Assembly: GCF_006064855.1 (NCBI RefSeq)
Contig: NZ_CP040753.1
Span: 1,984,001-2,048,000 of the forward strand
DNA length: 64,000 nt
DNA from: Sulfitobacter sp. BSw21498
GTDB taxonomy: Bacteria; Pseudomonadota; Alphaproteobacteria; Rhodobacterales; Rhodobacteraceae
Direction: 5' to 3'
Numbering within the stretch: position 1 is the stretch's first letter; every line of letters starts with the position of its first letter. The position numbers and the translations under genes were made by a program. Positions 1 through 9,903 of the stretch are shown here, piece after piece. The notes below the pieces were generated by a model that was not told the origin of the DNA, searched no databases, and saw nothing but the letters and a program-made list of their open reading frames with translations.

Positions 1-11
1 CGAGGGGCGTG

Positions 12-815
12 TCAGTTCATTGCGGCGAAGACGCAGCCGTCTGAAATAAGCTCGGGCGGGGTTTGGCAAAGCCCCTTGGCGACCTGAAAAGCAGCCAGCA
101 CCTTGGGCACATAATCGCGTGTCTCGGCAAAGGGGGGCACGCCGGCGTGTTTGCGCACCGATCCTTCGCCCGCGTTATACCCGGCCAGCACCAGTATCGG
201 GTCGCGGTCAAATTCGCCCATCAACCAATCAAGGTATTTCACCCCGCCCGCGATGTTCTGCGTCGGGGCCATGCTGTCAATCACGCCAAAACGCGTCGCC
301 GTATCCGGCATCAACTGCATCAACCCCTGCGCCCCTGCCCCGCTGATGGCATCAGCACGCCCGGCGGATTCCACAGTGATCACCGCCAGCACCAAAGCGG
401 GCGAGACCTGCGTGCCGATCGTAGAGCGAAGAATGTCGATACCGTTTGCTTTCGCGATCTCTTGCATCTGTTGCATGCGCGGCGCGGGAATCTTGCTGCT
501 GGCCGTGGCAAGCGTCACCATTGCGGTCTCCAGCCGACCCGGGCCGGATTTCTCGACCGCCGGAGACACCCGATCCCAGAACCAGTCATATTGACCAGGT
601 GAGGCCGGCACGATGGCACCGGACGCGGTTGCCACGACCTCGGGCACATCAGCGACCTTGGGTTCGATGAAGACGTTGATGCGATTGGTGCTGCCCGCCT
701 TGGGCGGCTTCACCCGCTTGGCCTCGAATTTGGGAAACGGTTTGGGCACGTCAGCCCAGGCAACAGAAGCCGCCAGCATCCCCACCATCAAAGATACGGT
801 CAATCGTCGAAACAT
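12..815 (-). CDS. Exported lytic transglycosylase (SLT domain)
   Basis: Probable peptidoglycan lytic transglycosylase, cleaving the MurNAc-GlcNAc bond in the periplasm. The ATG at 815 gives 267 residues and sits a few bases after AGG; an in-frame GTG at 827 would add four. A hydrophobic signal peptide ends near residue 21. The SLT fold fills the C-terminal half: a catalytic-Glu segment VITVESAG (about residues 145-152), then GAQGLMQLMP and AGYNAGEG, all standard for family 1. The roughly 100 residues in between, rich in Pro and Lys, match nothing I recognise. It is divergent from the pilin locus, so a role in opening the wall for the pilus machine is possible but only inferred from position. 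Confidence 0.88.
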   Translation of the reverse strand: MFRRLTVSLMVGMLAASVAWADVPKPFPKFEAKRVKPPKAGSTNRINVFIEPKVADVPEVVATASGAIVPASPGQYDWFWDRVSPAVEKSGPGRLETAMVTLATASSKIPAPRMQQMQEIAKANGIDILRSTIGTQVSPALVLAVITVESAGRADAISGAGAQGLMQLMPDTATRFGVIDSMAPTQNIAGGVKYLDWLMGEFDRDPILVLAGYNAGEGSVRKHAGVPPFAETRDYVPKVLAAFQVAKGLCQTPPELISDGCVFAAMN

Positions 816-1179
816 CACTGCCTGCACTGGTTTTTTGATTGCTCTTTTTCAGCAACCTCGCACAGAATCTGCTGTCAGACCAACCAAACATGGCAAGGAA
901 CATGGCGATTTCGCCTTAATTGATGCAATCCTGCCCCGCTTTGAGACTGGGCAAACAAAAAATGAAGGAGGAGAATCCTTTCAGATCAGTCGCCTAAGTG
1001 AATTTTTTTGGAAAGTGACGGCAATAGGCGAAAAGTCACATTTGCCGCCAAATTCGTGCCCCAATCGCAGGGCTATATAGGCTCATACCAAGTCAGCCAG
1101 ATGCGGAATTGAGAGAGAAGCATCGAAACGGACGACACGGTTGAGATTGAAAACTTTATGATCCTTGGAGGGACATACC
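816..1179. other. Divergent intergenic region upstream of the pilin gene
   Basis: This 364-bp stretch separates the transglycosylase from the first pilin gene and should hold both promoters. It is AT-richer than its neighbours around 830-1040. A TATATA box at 1074-1079 is a candidate minus-10 for the pilin, which would give a leader of about 95 bases, but I find no convincing minus-35 at the right distance. No open frame here has codon use or a start that I would trust. Confidence 0.4.
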
Positions 1180-1362
1180 ATGATGAACTTTATCAAAAAC
1201 TTCAAAAATGACGAATCCGGTGCCGTGACTGTTGACTGGGTTGTTCTGACCGCCGCCGTTGTTGGCCTGGCCGTCGCAGCCTACTCCTCGATCCAAACTG
1301 GCGCGACAAGCCTGACTGCAAATACTCAGTCCTTCATGGCGACGCAGAACCCTAGCAAATAA
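1180..1362 (+). CDS. Flp-type IVb pilin, copy 1
   Basis: Major pilin subunit of the tad pilus, 60 residues. The chosen ATG (1180) follows a strong GGAGGG ribosome site at 1167-1172; an in-frame TTG at 1165 overlaps that site and is unlikely. The leader MMNFIKNFKNDESG is followed by AVTVDWVVLTAAVVGLAVAAYSS: a Gly before the cleavage point and then the long hydrophobic helix of Flp pilins. This supports processing by the CpaA peptidase encoded downstream. The gene is followed directly by a strong terminator, consistent with a short abundant message separate from the assembly genes. Confidence 0.9.
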   Translation: MMNFIKNFKNDESGAVTVDWVVLTAAVVGLAVAAYSSIQTGATSLTANTQSFMATQNPSK

Positions 1363-1384
1363 GCTGTCGACAATGACGGTAGAC

Positions 1385-1425
1385 CTGGCCGCATTCTGCT
1401 CGACAGGATGCGGCCAGTTTTTTTT
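1385..1425 (+). terminator. Intrinsic terminator after the first pilin gene
   Basis: A perfect 10-bp stem CTGGCCGCAT / ATGCGGCCAG (1385-1394 and 1408-1417) with a 13-base loop is followed by eight T residues (1418-1425). It lies 22 bp after the pilin stop and should limit read-through into the second pilin gene and cpaB. Confidence 0.92.
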
Positions 1426-1451
1426 AGACCTTCATCACGCAAGGCAACACA

Positions 1452-1625
1452 ATGCTTTCGAAGCTCATTAAATTTTGGAAAAGCCCAAGTGGCGCGGTCA
1501 CGGTTGACTGGGTTGTCCTATGTGCCGCCGTCGTATCGCTAGCCGTATTGATCGTCGTAACAATGACCACGGGAACCGTCGAACTGGCTGATAAGCTGAT
1601 GACCCAGACGCCGGGCGGCCTCTAA
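1452..1625 (+). CDS. Flp-type pilin-like protein, copy 2 (short)
   Basis: A 57-codon gene that is easy to miss. The product starts MLSKLIKFWKSPSG and continues AVTVDWVVLCAAVVSLAVL, so it repeats the GAVTVDWVVL cleavage and helix motif of the first pilin 90 bp upstream. Unlike copy 1 it has a Cys in the helix and the tail TQTPGGL. The ribosome site is weak (AAGG at 1441-1444). It is probably a paralogous or minor pilin made at lower level behind the terminator at 1385-1425. The motif match is clear; the minor-pilin role is inference. Confidence 0.82.
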   Translation: MLSKLIKFWKSPSGAVTVDWVVLCAAVVSLAVLIVVTMTTGTVELADKLMTQTPGGL

Positions 1626-1751
1626 CCCCCCCCTATAATGACCCAGCTTGGTCGCGGATTGTTCATAGTCTGAACACAATCACCGCCTATCGATCAGTAT
1701 AGGTTTTACGCCGTGTCCCGGACCGGCACCCACTCAAGAGAGGTAAGTAAC

Positions 1752-2615
1752 ATGCGGATGGTTTTTGGACTGGTCTTGCTCGCCGGTATCGCCTTGGCAG
1801 GTGGTGCTGTGTATCTGGCAAAGGGCCGTATCGGTGAATATCAAATGGCGCACCAACAGGCACAAGAAGCCCTGGCGCAAATCGTACCAACGGTGGGCGT
1901 CTATGTCGCCACCGGACCGCTGAAATATGGGCAGCGTCTGACCCGCGAGGATGTGCGTCAGGTAAGCTGGCCTGAAAACGCGATCCCCGAAGGCTCCTTT
2001 ATCGAAGAAGCCGCGCTATTCCCTGAAAACAGAGATGACCTGCGGGTCGTGCTGCGCGCCATGGAAAAAGACGAAGCCATCATGGCTGTGAAAGTAACCG
2101 AGCCCGGTGCAGACATTGGCCTCACCTCCCAGTTGGAACGCGGCAGCCGTGCGTTCGCCATCCGCGTCGATGTATCCAGTGGCGTGTCAGGCTTCCTGCG
2201 ACCAGGTGACCGTGTCGATGTTTACTGGACGGGCCGGATCAACCGGGGCGGCAACGACCGTGGCGACACGGGTGACGTCACCAAGCTGATCGAGGCAGGC
2301 GTCAAGATTATCGCCATTGACCAAAGCGCCGGCGGGGAACGCAGTGAAGCCGCGATCGCCAACACCGTGACTGTTGCAGTTCAGCCCTACCAAGTGGCAG
2401 CATTGGCACAGGCACAATCTACCGGCAATCTGTCCCTGTCGCTTGTCGGGGCAGAGGATGACACGGTTGCTGCAGAGATCGAAGTCGACCAACGTAGCCT
2501 TCTGGGTCTCGCCGAAGAAACCGTCAAGGTCGAGGCAACGACACAGAAAGTCTGCACCATCCGGACACGCCGTGGTGCCGAAGTGCTCGAAATTCCGATC
2601 CCCTGCACCAACTGA
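1752..2615 (+). CDS. cpaB: Flp pilus assembly protein CpaB/RcpC
   Basis: Periplasmic or inner-membrane component of the tad pilus thought to work with the secretin. The ATG at 1752 is preceded by GAGAGG about 10 bases upstream and gives 287 residues, normal for CpaB. An N-terminal membrane anchor (residues 2-22) is followed by a SAF/AFP-like segment with KYGQRLTREDV and VSWPENAIPEGSF, then VRVDVSSGVSGFLRPGDRVDVYWTG, typical of the family. It is the first of the assembly genes, all in the same direction. A 9-bp stem (2653-2674) lies between it and cpaC. Confidence 0.92.
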   Translation: MRMVFGLVLLAGIALAGGAVYLAKGRIGEYQMAHQQAQEALAQIVPTVGVYVATGPLKYGQRLTREDVRQVSWPENAIPEGSFIEEAALFPENRDDLRVVLRAMEKDEAIMAVKVTEPGADIGLTSQLERGSRAFAIRVDVSSGVSGFLRPGDRVDVYWTGRINRGGNDRGDTGDVTKLIEAGVKIIAIDQSAGGERSEAAIANTVTVAVQPYQVAALAQAQSTGNLSLSLVGAEDDTVAAEIEVDQRSLLGLAEETVKVEATTQKVCTIRTRRGAEVLEIPIPCTN

Positions 2616-2652
2616 TGTGCTCTTGAACAGGGCCTTCCAAAATTATGTCCGC

Positions 2653-2674
2653 GCCGCGCAGCCCCCTGTGCGGC
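2653..2674 (+). other. Hairpin between cpaB and cpaC
   Basis: GCCGCGCAG and CTGTGCGGC form a 9-bp stem with one G-T pair and a CCCC loop in the 211-bp cpaB-cpaC gap. Only GTTTGG follows, so it is a weak terminator at best. It could be an attenuator or an RNA-stability element. Confidence 0.4.
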
Positions 2675-2826
2675 GTTTGGCATTGCGCGGGTATGTTGCC
2701 CGTAATCCACAGGTAACTGCGGCCTGACGTCATTGATTCTTGCAAAAAAACCAAAAGAACCGCAGAGTGTCGCAAACGGCGGGCGCAAAGACCCTATTTT
2801 GAGGCGTGATCACAAAGGCAGGTCAC

Positions 2827-4266
2827 ATGAAAATTGATAAATTTATCAAAGCAGTCCTATTGGGACTGACGATTGGCGCGATGCCGATTGCATTGACCGC
2901 CCCGCTTGACGCTCAGGCAAACACGCTGCGCGTGGTCAAAAAAGGTACCAACCGCGTGTTGGAAGTCCCTATGAACCGCGCTGTAGTGGTTGAAAGCGAC
3001 ATTCCCTTTGCGGAGCTGAGCATTGCCAACCCCGGTATCGCAGATATTTCGTCGCTCTCGGATCGCACGATTTATGTTCTGGGCAAATCCCCCGGACTTA
3101 CAACGCTGACACTGCTTGATGCCGCGGGGCAACTGATCACGAACGTTGATGTGCGCGTCGCAGCGGATGTCTCCGAGTTCAAGGAACGCCTGCGTCAGAT
3201 CCTGCCCGGCGAAAAGATCGAAGTCCGCACGGCGAACGACGGTATCGTGCTGTCGGGCATCGTGTCCTCGACCCAACGCTTGCAGCGGGCACTTGATCTG
3301 GCCGAACGCTACGCCCCTGAACGCGTGTCCAACCTGATGAGCGTCGGTGGCATCCAGCAGGTGATGTTGAAAGTTCGTTTTGCCGAGATGAGCCGATCCG
3401 TCTCTAAGTCGCTAAGCGCATCACTGGCGCTGAACGGCCTTGTGGGCAGCGATCTGGCATTGAATGGCGGCACCAATTCGACGAACACATCCGGCGCAAT
3501 CGCCAATTCGCTTGGCGGGTCGACCCCGGCATCGAATGGCAACGCAGGGGCGGTTTTGTTTGGCTTCAACGCCGGATCGACGCAGGTCGGTCTGCTGCTT
3601 GAGGCGCTGGAGCAAAAAGGCGCGGTGCGCTTTCTGGCTGAACCGAACCTCGTGGCGCTGTCGGGGCAAGAGGCGACTTTCCTCGCGGGGGGCGAATATC
3701 CTGTCCCCGTGGCGCAGACCGGCGACCAGATTTCGGTTCAGTATAAACCCTTCGGCGTAGAGATGAGCTTTATCCCCCGGGTCGTGGACAAAGACCTGAT
3801 CAACCTCGAACTCAAGGCGGCCGTATCGGCGATTGATGCCAGCAACAGCGTGTCCTTGGGCAACGGATTTGATATTTCCGCATTTACCCGCCGCGAAACC
3901 TCGACCACGGTTGAAATGCGCGACGGCGAAAGCTTTGCGATCGCCGGACTGCTGACAGATGATTTCACCGACACCTCCACACAATTGCCCTGGATCGGCG
4001 ACGTGCCTGTATTGGGCGCGTTGTTCCGCAGCGCAAACTACCAGCGCAGCCAAACCGAGCTGGTGATTATTATCACCGCACACCTTGTGACCCCGACCCG
4101 TGGCGAGGCCTTGGCCCTGCCCACCGACCGGATCAAGCCGCCCACCGAAAGCGAATTGTTCTTGTCTGGCCGCACGTCCAAAGGCAGCACGGCCCCCACC
4201 AAAGGGGCCGCTGGCGAAGTTGCCAAGCAGGACTTTAGCGGGTCGTATGGCTATGTATTGGATTGA
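2827..4266 (+). CDS. cpaC: Tad pilus secretin CpaC/RcpA
   Basis: Outer-membrane secretin forming the channel for the Flp pilus, 479 residues. The ATG at 2827 follows GGCAGGT; a GTG at 2806 is less likely. A signal peptide ends near residue 32. The N-terminal pilus-secretin domain (about 35-120) contains VVVESDIPFAELSIANPGIADI and a BON-like segment follows. The secretin domain (about 180-420) shows VMLKVRFAEMSR, FLAEPNLVALSGQEATFLAGGE and PWIGDVPVLGALFRS near its end, all standard. The tail after about 430 is polar and variable. It lies directly before an OmpA-type lipoprotein gene. Confidence 0.95.
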   Translation: MKIDKFIKAVLLGLTIGAMPIALTAPLDAQANTLRVVKKGTNRVLEVPMNRAVVVESDIPFAELSIANPGIADISSLSDRTIYVLGKSPGLTTLTLLDAAGQLITNVDVRVAADVSEFKERLRQILPGEKIEVRTANDGIVLSGIVSSTQRLQRALDLAERYAPERVSNLMSVGGIQQVMLKVRFAEMSRSVSKSLSASLALNGLVGSDLALNGGTNSTNTSGAIANSLGGSTPASNGNAGAVLFGFNAGSTQVGLLLEALEQKGAVRFLAEPNLVALSGQEATFLAGGEYPVPVAQTGDQISVQYKPFGVEMSFIPRVVDKDLINLELKAAVSAIDASNSVSLGNGFDISAFTRRETSTTVEMRDGESFAIAGLLTDDFTDTSTQLPWIGDVPVLGALFRSANYQRSQTELVIIITAHLVTPTRGEALALPTDRIKPPTESELFLSGRTSKGSTAPTKGAAGEVAKQDFSGSYGYVLD

Positions 4267-4270
4267 TCAG

Positions 4271-4957
4271 ATGACTTCAGCGATCGCTTCGACAGGCAAA
4301 ATCACCGGGTTGTGCGTCGCCTTGGCCATGACTGTTACAGGCTGTGTCAGCAGCCCTGATCCGGTCTTTACCCAGTTTCACCGCGAAGCAGGGTCGCTGA
4401 CCGATCTGGGCACCTTTGGAAACGCGACTTTGAACAACCGCTTGGTGATGACCGGTGAGCGCCAGTATACATTCGATCTGGCCAACCGCTTTGCCGGCGA
4501 AGTCGAATCGACCGTCACCTTTGCTTTTAACTCTGCACAACTAGACGGGGTCGCGCAGTCGGTTCTGCGACGTCAGGCCGGATGGATCCGCCAGTTCCCC
4601 GAAGTCCGCTTTCGCGTCTATGGCCATACTGATGCCGTCGGGTCGAACAGCTATAACAAAACACTGGGCCTGCGCCGCGCGCAATCCGTTGTGGCCTTCT
4701 TGTCCACACAAGGTATCAGCCGCAGTCGCCTAGAAGCCGTTGTTTCCTTTGGCGAAACACAGCCCCTGATCGTGACCCAAGGTCGCGCACGTGCAAACCG
4801 CCGGACTGTGACCGAAGTTAGCGGCTTTGTCGGGCGTCATCCGACTGTGCTGGACGGAAAATATGCCCAGATTATCTATCGCGACTATGTCGCCAGCGCC
4901 GTGCCGCCGACCCTGCTGACAGGCGGTGCCGCCCCCACCGGCGCTGTGGGAGAATAA
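4271..4957 (+). CDS. OmpA-family lipoprotein of the tad locus (in the CpaD position)
   Basis: Probable outer-membrane lipoprotein that ties the secretin to peptidoglycan. The ATG at 4271, four bases after the cpaC stop, gives 228 residues with a lipobox LAMTVTGC and lipidation Cys25. In-frame ATGs at 4247 and 4253 would overlap cpaC and move the hydrophobic core further inside. The OmpA C-terminal domain spans about 70-180, with VTFAFNSAQLDG, YGHTDAVGSNSYNKTLGLRRAQSV and a terminal RANRRT. Other tad loci encode a CpaD lipoprotein here. I see no CpaD signature, so replacement of CpaD is inferred from position and lipidation. Confidence 0.85.
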   Translation: MTSAIASTGKITGLCVALAMTVTGCVSSPDPVFTQFHREAGSLTDLGTFGNATLNNRLVMTGERQYTFDLANRFAGEVESTVTFAFNSAQLDGVAQSVLRRQAGWIRQFPEVRFRVYGHTDAVGSNSYNKTLGLRRAQSVVAFLSTQGISRSRLEAVVSFGETQPLIVTQGRARANRRTVTEVSGFVGRHPTVLDGKYAQIIYRDYVASAVPPTLLTGGAAPTGAVGE

Positions 4958-4979
4958 CCGCTTTTCAAACTTTTCGAGA

Positions 4980-5013
4980 GGGCCTGATCGTCGCTGACGG
5001 TCGGGCCTTTTTC
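4980..5013 (+). terminator. Terminator after the OmpA-type lipoprotein gene
   Basis: GGGCCTGATCGTC pairs with GACGGTCGGGCCT (some G-T pairs) around a short loop, followed by TTTTTC. It lies about 25 bp after the stop and splits the secretin part of the locus from cpaE onward, which implies a second promoter in 5014-5227. Confidence 0.75.
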
Positions 5014-5227
5014 ATTTCAATCCGCTTAAACGGTGCGGATCGTTTCAAAAGACCAAACAATAGAAACTATTTGGCCCCAATCTTGCCCCAGTTAGCAGGG
5101 ATATTCACTGCAATAGGACAGTTGCGTCCGGCCATTGTGGTCTGGATGCAGGGGACCGCAAGGCAACAAAGGGTAACACCCGACCAGCCCTTGCCAGCGC
5201 CCGCATAAAAGAAGGGGAAGTTTCGGT

Positions 5228-6466
5228 ATGAGCAGCCATATACCACAGATTGACGCGCCACAGATCATCGCGTGCACCGTCAGCCGGGATGTGCAGAACT
5301 TTGACCTGCTGATCGAAGATATGGAATCAGCTTTGGGCGAGGCCTGGGGCGATCTGGGCTTCTCTGAAAGTCTTGCGTTTTTCAGCCAACCCGAAGCGGC
5401 GACGCTTGAACTTATTGCGCTGGCGCTCGATTCGAAAGACGAAGAGAACCTGCCAATGATGTCCGAGATCATCGCGCAGGCAAAAGCACGTCATATCAAA
5501 GTGATCCTGATCGCCGAAGACATGTCCCCCGCCTCGCTCCATTCGTTGTTGCGCCAGGGCGCGGATGAATTTGTCCCCTACCCTCTACCCGAAGGTGAAT
5601 TGGCCTCGACTATAATTCGTCTGCGCGCCTCCCCCGAACCTATGGTGGCACCCGCGGAGACAGGCCCCAAGCTGAAACCCGGCACCCAGAAGGATGGTGC
5701 TGTGATCGTGGTGCACGGACTGGCCGGCGGCACCGGTGCCACCAGCCTTGCGGTGAACCTTGCATGGGAACTGGCGACATCTGACAAAAAGAACCCGCCC
5801 AAAGTGTGCTTGCTTGATCTTGACCTGCAATTCGGGGCCGTGGCGACCTATCTGGACCTGCCGCGTCGCGAAGTGGTCTATGATATGCTGATCGAAACCG
5901 ACGCGATGGACGAGGAAAGCTTTGGTCAAGCCCTGCTGACCTACGAAGAAAAGCTCCAGGTTTTGACCGCCCCTGCCGACATGCTGCCGCTTGATTTGAT
6001 CACCTCGGAAGATGTGACACGGATCCTGGATATGGCGCGCAATCAGTTCGATTATGTGGTCGTCGATATGCCCTCGACGCTGGTGCAGTGGACGGAAACC
6101 GTACTGACCAATGCACATGTCTATTTTGCCATGCTCGAACTGGATATGCGCTGCGCCCAAAACGCCCTGCGCTTCAAACGTGCCCTGCAATCCGAAGACC
6201 TTCCTATCGAAAAGCTGCGGTATGTCATGAACCGCGCGCCGAAGTTCACCGACCTGAACGCCAAAGCGCGCGTCAAACGGATGGCAGAGAGCCTAGGGAT
6301 TTCGATCGATGTGCAACTGCCCGATGGCGGCAAACAGGTAACCCAAGCCAACGACCACGGTCTGCCGCTGGCCACCACCGCCGCGAAAAACCCCCTGCGC
6401 CGCGAGATCGCCAAGCTCGCCGGTTCGATCCACGATCTCAAGGCTGACGAAGCCAAAGCCGCCTGA
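5228..6466 (+). CDS. cpaE: Pilus assembly ATPase-like protein CpaE/TadZ
   Basis: Cytoplasmic localisation factor of the tad machine, 412 residues. The ATG at 5228 follows GAAGGGGAAG at 5211-5220. Residues 15-145 resemble an atypical receiver domain (KVILIAEDMSPASLHSLLRQGADEFVPYPL). Residues 155-400 are a MinD/ParA-type domain with a deviant P-loop GLAGGTGATSLAVNLAWEL and LLDLDLQFGAVATYLD, the TadZ pattern. TadZ proteins mark the cell pole and recruit the TadA ATPase, which is encoded 39 bp downstream. The 270-bp gap before it, after a terminator, probably contains a promoter. Confidence 0.92.
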   Translation: MSSHIPQIDAPQIIACTVSRDVQNFDLLIEDMESALGEAWGDLGFSESLAFFSQPEAATLELIALALDSKDEENLPMMSEIIAQAKARHIKVILIAEDMSPASLHSLLRQGADEFVPYPLPEGELASTIIRLRASPEPMVAPAETGPKLKPGTQKDGAVIVVHGLAGGTGATSLAVNLAWELATSDKKNPPKVCLLDLDLQFGAVATYLDLPRREVVYDMLIETDAMDEESFGQALLTYEEKLQVLTAPADMLPLDLITSEDVTRILDMARNQFDYVVVDMPSTLVQWTETVLTNAHVYFAMLELDMRCAQNALRFKRALQSEDLPIEKLRYVMNRAPKFTDLNAKARVKRMAESLGISIDVQLPDGGKQVTQANDHGLPLATTAAKNPLRREIAKLAGSIHDLKADEAKAA

Positions 6467-6505
6467 TCCGGCCCTAGCGCCAGATAACTTAGAAAGAGTA
6501 ATCAG

Positions 6506-7951
<1,446 letters not shown>

Positions 7952-7963
7952 GGATTATCAATC

Positions 7964-8926
7964 ATGAGCGCAGAACCCATTATCTATGGCCTGATCTTTA
8001 TCGGTGTCCTTGTGCTGGTCGAAGGGCTGTACCTGGTCGCCTTCGGTAAATCCATCAGCCTCAACAGCAAGGTCAACCGCCGGCTGGAAATGTTGGAAAA
8101 AGGGGCCGGCCGCGAAGAGGTTCTGGACAAGCTGCGCAAGGAAATGCAGCAGCATATGGATAACAAATCCATTCCCATCTATTCAATGCTCGCCGCAAAA
8201 GCGCAAAAAGCCGCGATTGCCTTTGCGCCAAAACAGCTAATCATGATTATGGCCGGGCTGTCCGTTGTCGCCTTTTTGGGCCTGACCATCGGTACCAGCA
8301 CCGAAGTCCCCGTGCGTATCCTGATCTCTGTCGGCATCGGGGTCGGGGCGGTTTATTTCTGGATCTCGTCCAAAGCTAAAAAGCGCATGGACCTGATCGA
8401 AGAACAATTGCCTGATGCGGTCGAACTGATGGTGCGGTCGCTGCGTGTCGGCCACCCGTTCACAAGCGCCATCTCTATTGTCTCCAAGGAAATCCAGGAC
8501 CCGCTTGCGTCGGAATTCGGGGTGATCGCGGATGAAACCGCCTATGGCCGCGACATTGGCGAGGCGCTCAAGGATATGGCCGAACGGCTTGATATGCAGG
8601 ATATGCGCTTCCTTGCGGTTGCGGTGACCATCCAGCAGCAATCCGGCGGTAACCTCGCTGAGATTCTCGCGGGGCTGGCCAAGGTGATCCGCGCCCGTTT
8701 CCGCCTGTTCCGCCGCGTACGTGCCATCACGGCCGAAGCGAAATGGTCGGGCAAGTTCCTTTCAGCCTTCCCCGTTGTTGCGCTGATCGTGATCAGACTT
8801 GGCGACCCGCATTACTATGACGAAGTCATGACCCACCCGCTGTTCGTTCCCGGCTGCATTGCCGTGGTCGTGTTCCTGTCGCTTAACCTCATCGTCATGC
8901 GCAAGCTGACCGATATTAAAGTCTAA
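7964..8926 (+). CDS. tadB: Tad pilus inner-membrane platform protein TadB
   Basis: Inner-membrane platform protein of the Flp pilus, 320 residues. ATG at 7964 after AAGGA. One N-terminal membrane segment and two near 85-130 flank a T2SSF/GspF domain (about 150-285: LPDAVELMVRSLRVGHPFTSAI, QQQSGGNLAEILAGLAKVIRARF). Two more hydrophobic segments end the protein. It is 12 bp after cpaF and 12 bp before tadC. GspF-domain proteins of this kind work in pairs with TadC and connect to the ATPase. Confidence 0.93.
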   Translation: MSAEPIIYGLIFIGVLVLVEGLYLVAFGKSISLNSKVNRRLEMLEKGAGREEVLDKLRKEMQQHMDNKSIPIYSMLAAKAQKAAIAFAPKQLIMIMAGLSVVAFLGLTIGTSTEVPVRILISVGIGVGAVYFWISSKAKKRMDLIEEQLPDAVELMVRSLRVGHPFTSAISIVSKEIQDPLASEFGVIADETAYGRDIGEALKDMAERLDMQDMRFLAVAVTIQQQSGGNLAEILAGLAKVIRARFRLFRRVRAITAEAKWSGKFLSAFPVVALIVIRLGDPHYYDEVMTHPLFVPGCIAVVVFLSLNLIVMRKLTDIKV

Positions 8927-8938
8927 GGGGGCTTCACT

Positions 8939-9895
8939 GTGAATTTCCTGACCACACTCGACACCACACTTGGTCCCATCGGCTGGATCGCCGTTCTGGG
9001 CGTACTTGGCCTGACCATGGTCGGTGCCACGCTGATCATGATCCTGCGCCAGCCCGAAGATCCGCTGGCCAAGCTGAAACGCAGCCAATCCGAATCCTCC
9101 GACGCAGGCAAACAACAGCGCTTGCGCCAGTCAGACCGCAACGAACAGCTGCAAAAATTCGCCAAGTTCCTTGAACCCGAAAACATGGAAGAGCTCAGCG
9201 CCAAGGCGCTGCTACTCCGGCAGGCGGGCTATGGCTCGCGCGATGCAGTGCGATTCTTTCACTTTGCGCAGATGGCACTTGGTATTGCAGGCTTGGTGAT
9301 CGGCACCGTTTACGTCAACTTTCTTGGCGGTGGCGAAGGCCTGAGCACCAATAAGATGATGATCTATACAGTCGGCCCCGGTGCGATCGGGTATTTCCTG
9401 CCCCGCTATTGGGTGACCCGCCGTGTCGAGGAACGCAAAGAGGAAATCACCCGTGGTTTCCCCGATGCGCTCGACATGATGCTGGTTTGCGTCGAGGCAG
9501 GGCAATCGCTGGACCAATGCATCGTCCGTGTCGCTGCCGAATTGCGCGCCTCTTATCCTGCGTTGGCCGAAGAATTCGAAATCGTCGCCCAAGAGATGAA
9601 GGCCGGCAAGGACAAGGTCAGCGTATTGAACGCCATGGGCGAACGCTGCGGTGTGCAAGACGTATCGTCCTTTGTCACGGTGCTGGTGCAATCGGCGGCC
9701 TTCGGGACATCCATCGCCGACGCCCTGCGGGTCTATGCCGCCGAGATGCGCGACAAACGTGTGATGCGTGCCGAAGAGGCCGCAAACAAGTTGCCAACCA
9801 AGATGACACTTGCCACAATGATGCTGACCGTTCCACCGCTGCTGATCATTCTGGTCGCACCATCGGTGATGAACATTACCAAACTAGGTCAGTAA
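8939..9895 (+). CDS. tadC: Tad pilus inner-membrane platform protein TadC
   Basis: Second GspF-domain platform protein, 318 residues. It starts at GTG 8939, preceded by AAGGGGGC at a good distance. Residues 10-35 form a membrane anchor and 100-160 contain two more. The T2SSF domain (about 175-300) shows FPDALDMMLVCVEAGQSLDQCI and VSSFVTVLVQSAAFGTSIADALRVYA. The end, LTVPPLLIILVAP, is a last membrane segment. It follows tadB and precedes the TPR lipoprotein genes. Confidence 0.92.
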   Translation: MNFLTTLDTTLGPIGWIAVLGVLGLTMVGATLIMILRQPEDPLAKLKRSQSESSDAGKQQRLRQSDRNEQLQKFAKFLEPENMEELSAKALLLRQAGYGSRDAVRFFHFAQMALGIAGLVIGTVYVNFLGGGEGLSTNKMMIYTVGPGAIGYFLPRYWVTRRVEERKEEITRGFPDALDMMLVCVEAGQSLDQCIVRVAAELRASYPALAEEFEIVAQEMKAGKDKVSVLNAMGERCGVQDVSSFVTVLVQSAAFGTSIADALRVYAAEMRDKRVMRAEEAANKLPTKMTLATMMLTVPPLLIILVAPSVMNITKLGQ

Positions 9896-9903
9896 GGCCC
9901 CGC

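Noticed and set aside
963..973. AAGGAGGAG, a perfect ribosome-binding-site-like sequence upstream of the pilin gene
   Set aside because: No ATG, GTG or TTG lies at a suitable distance after it, so it does not mark a gene.
613..1080. A 155-residue plus-strand open frame opposite the transglycosylase start
   Set aside because: Overlaps the transglycosylase antisense and then the promoter region; the composition is not protein-like.
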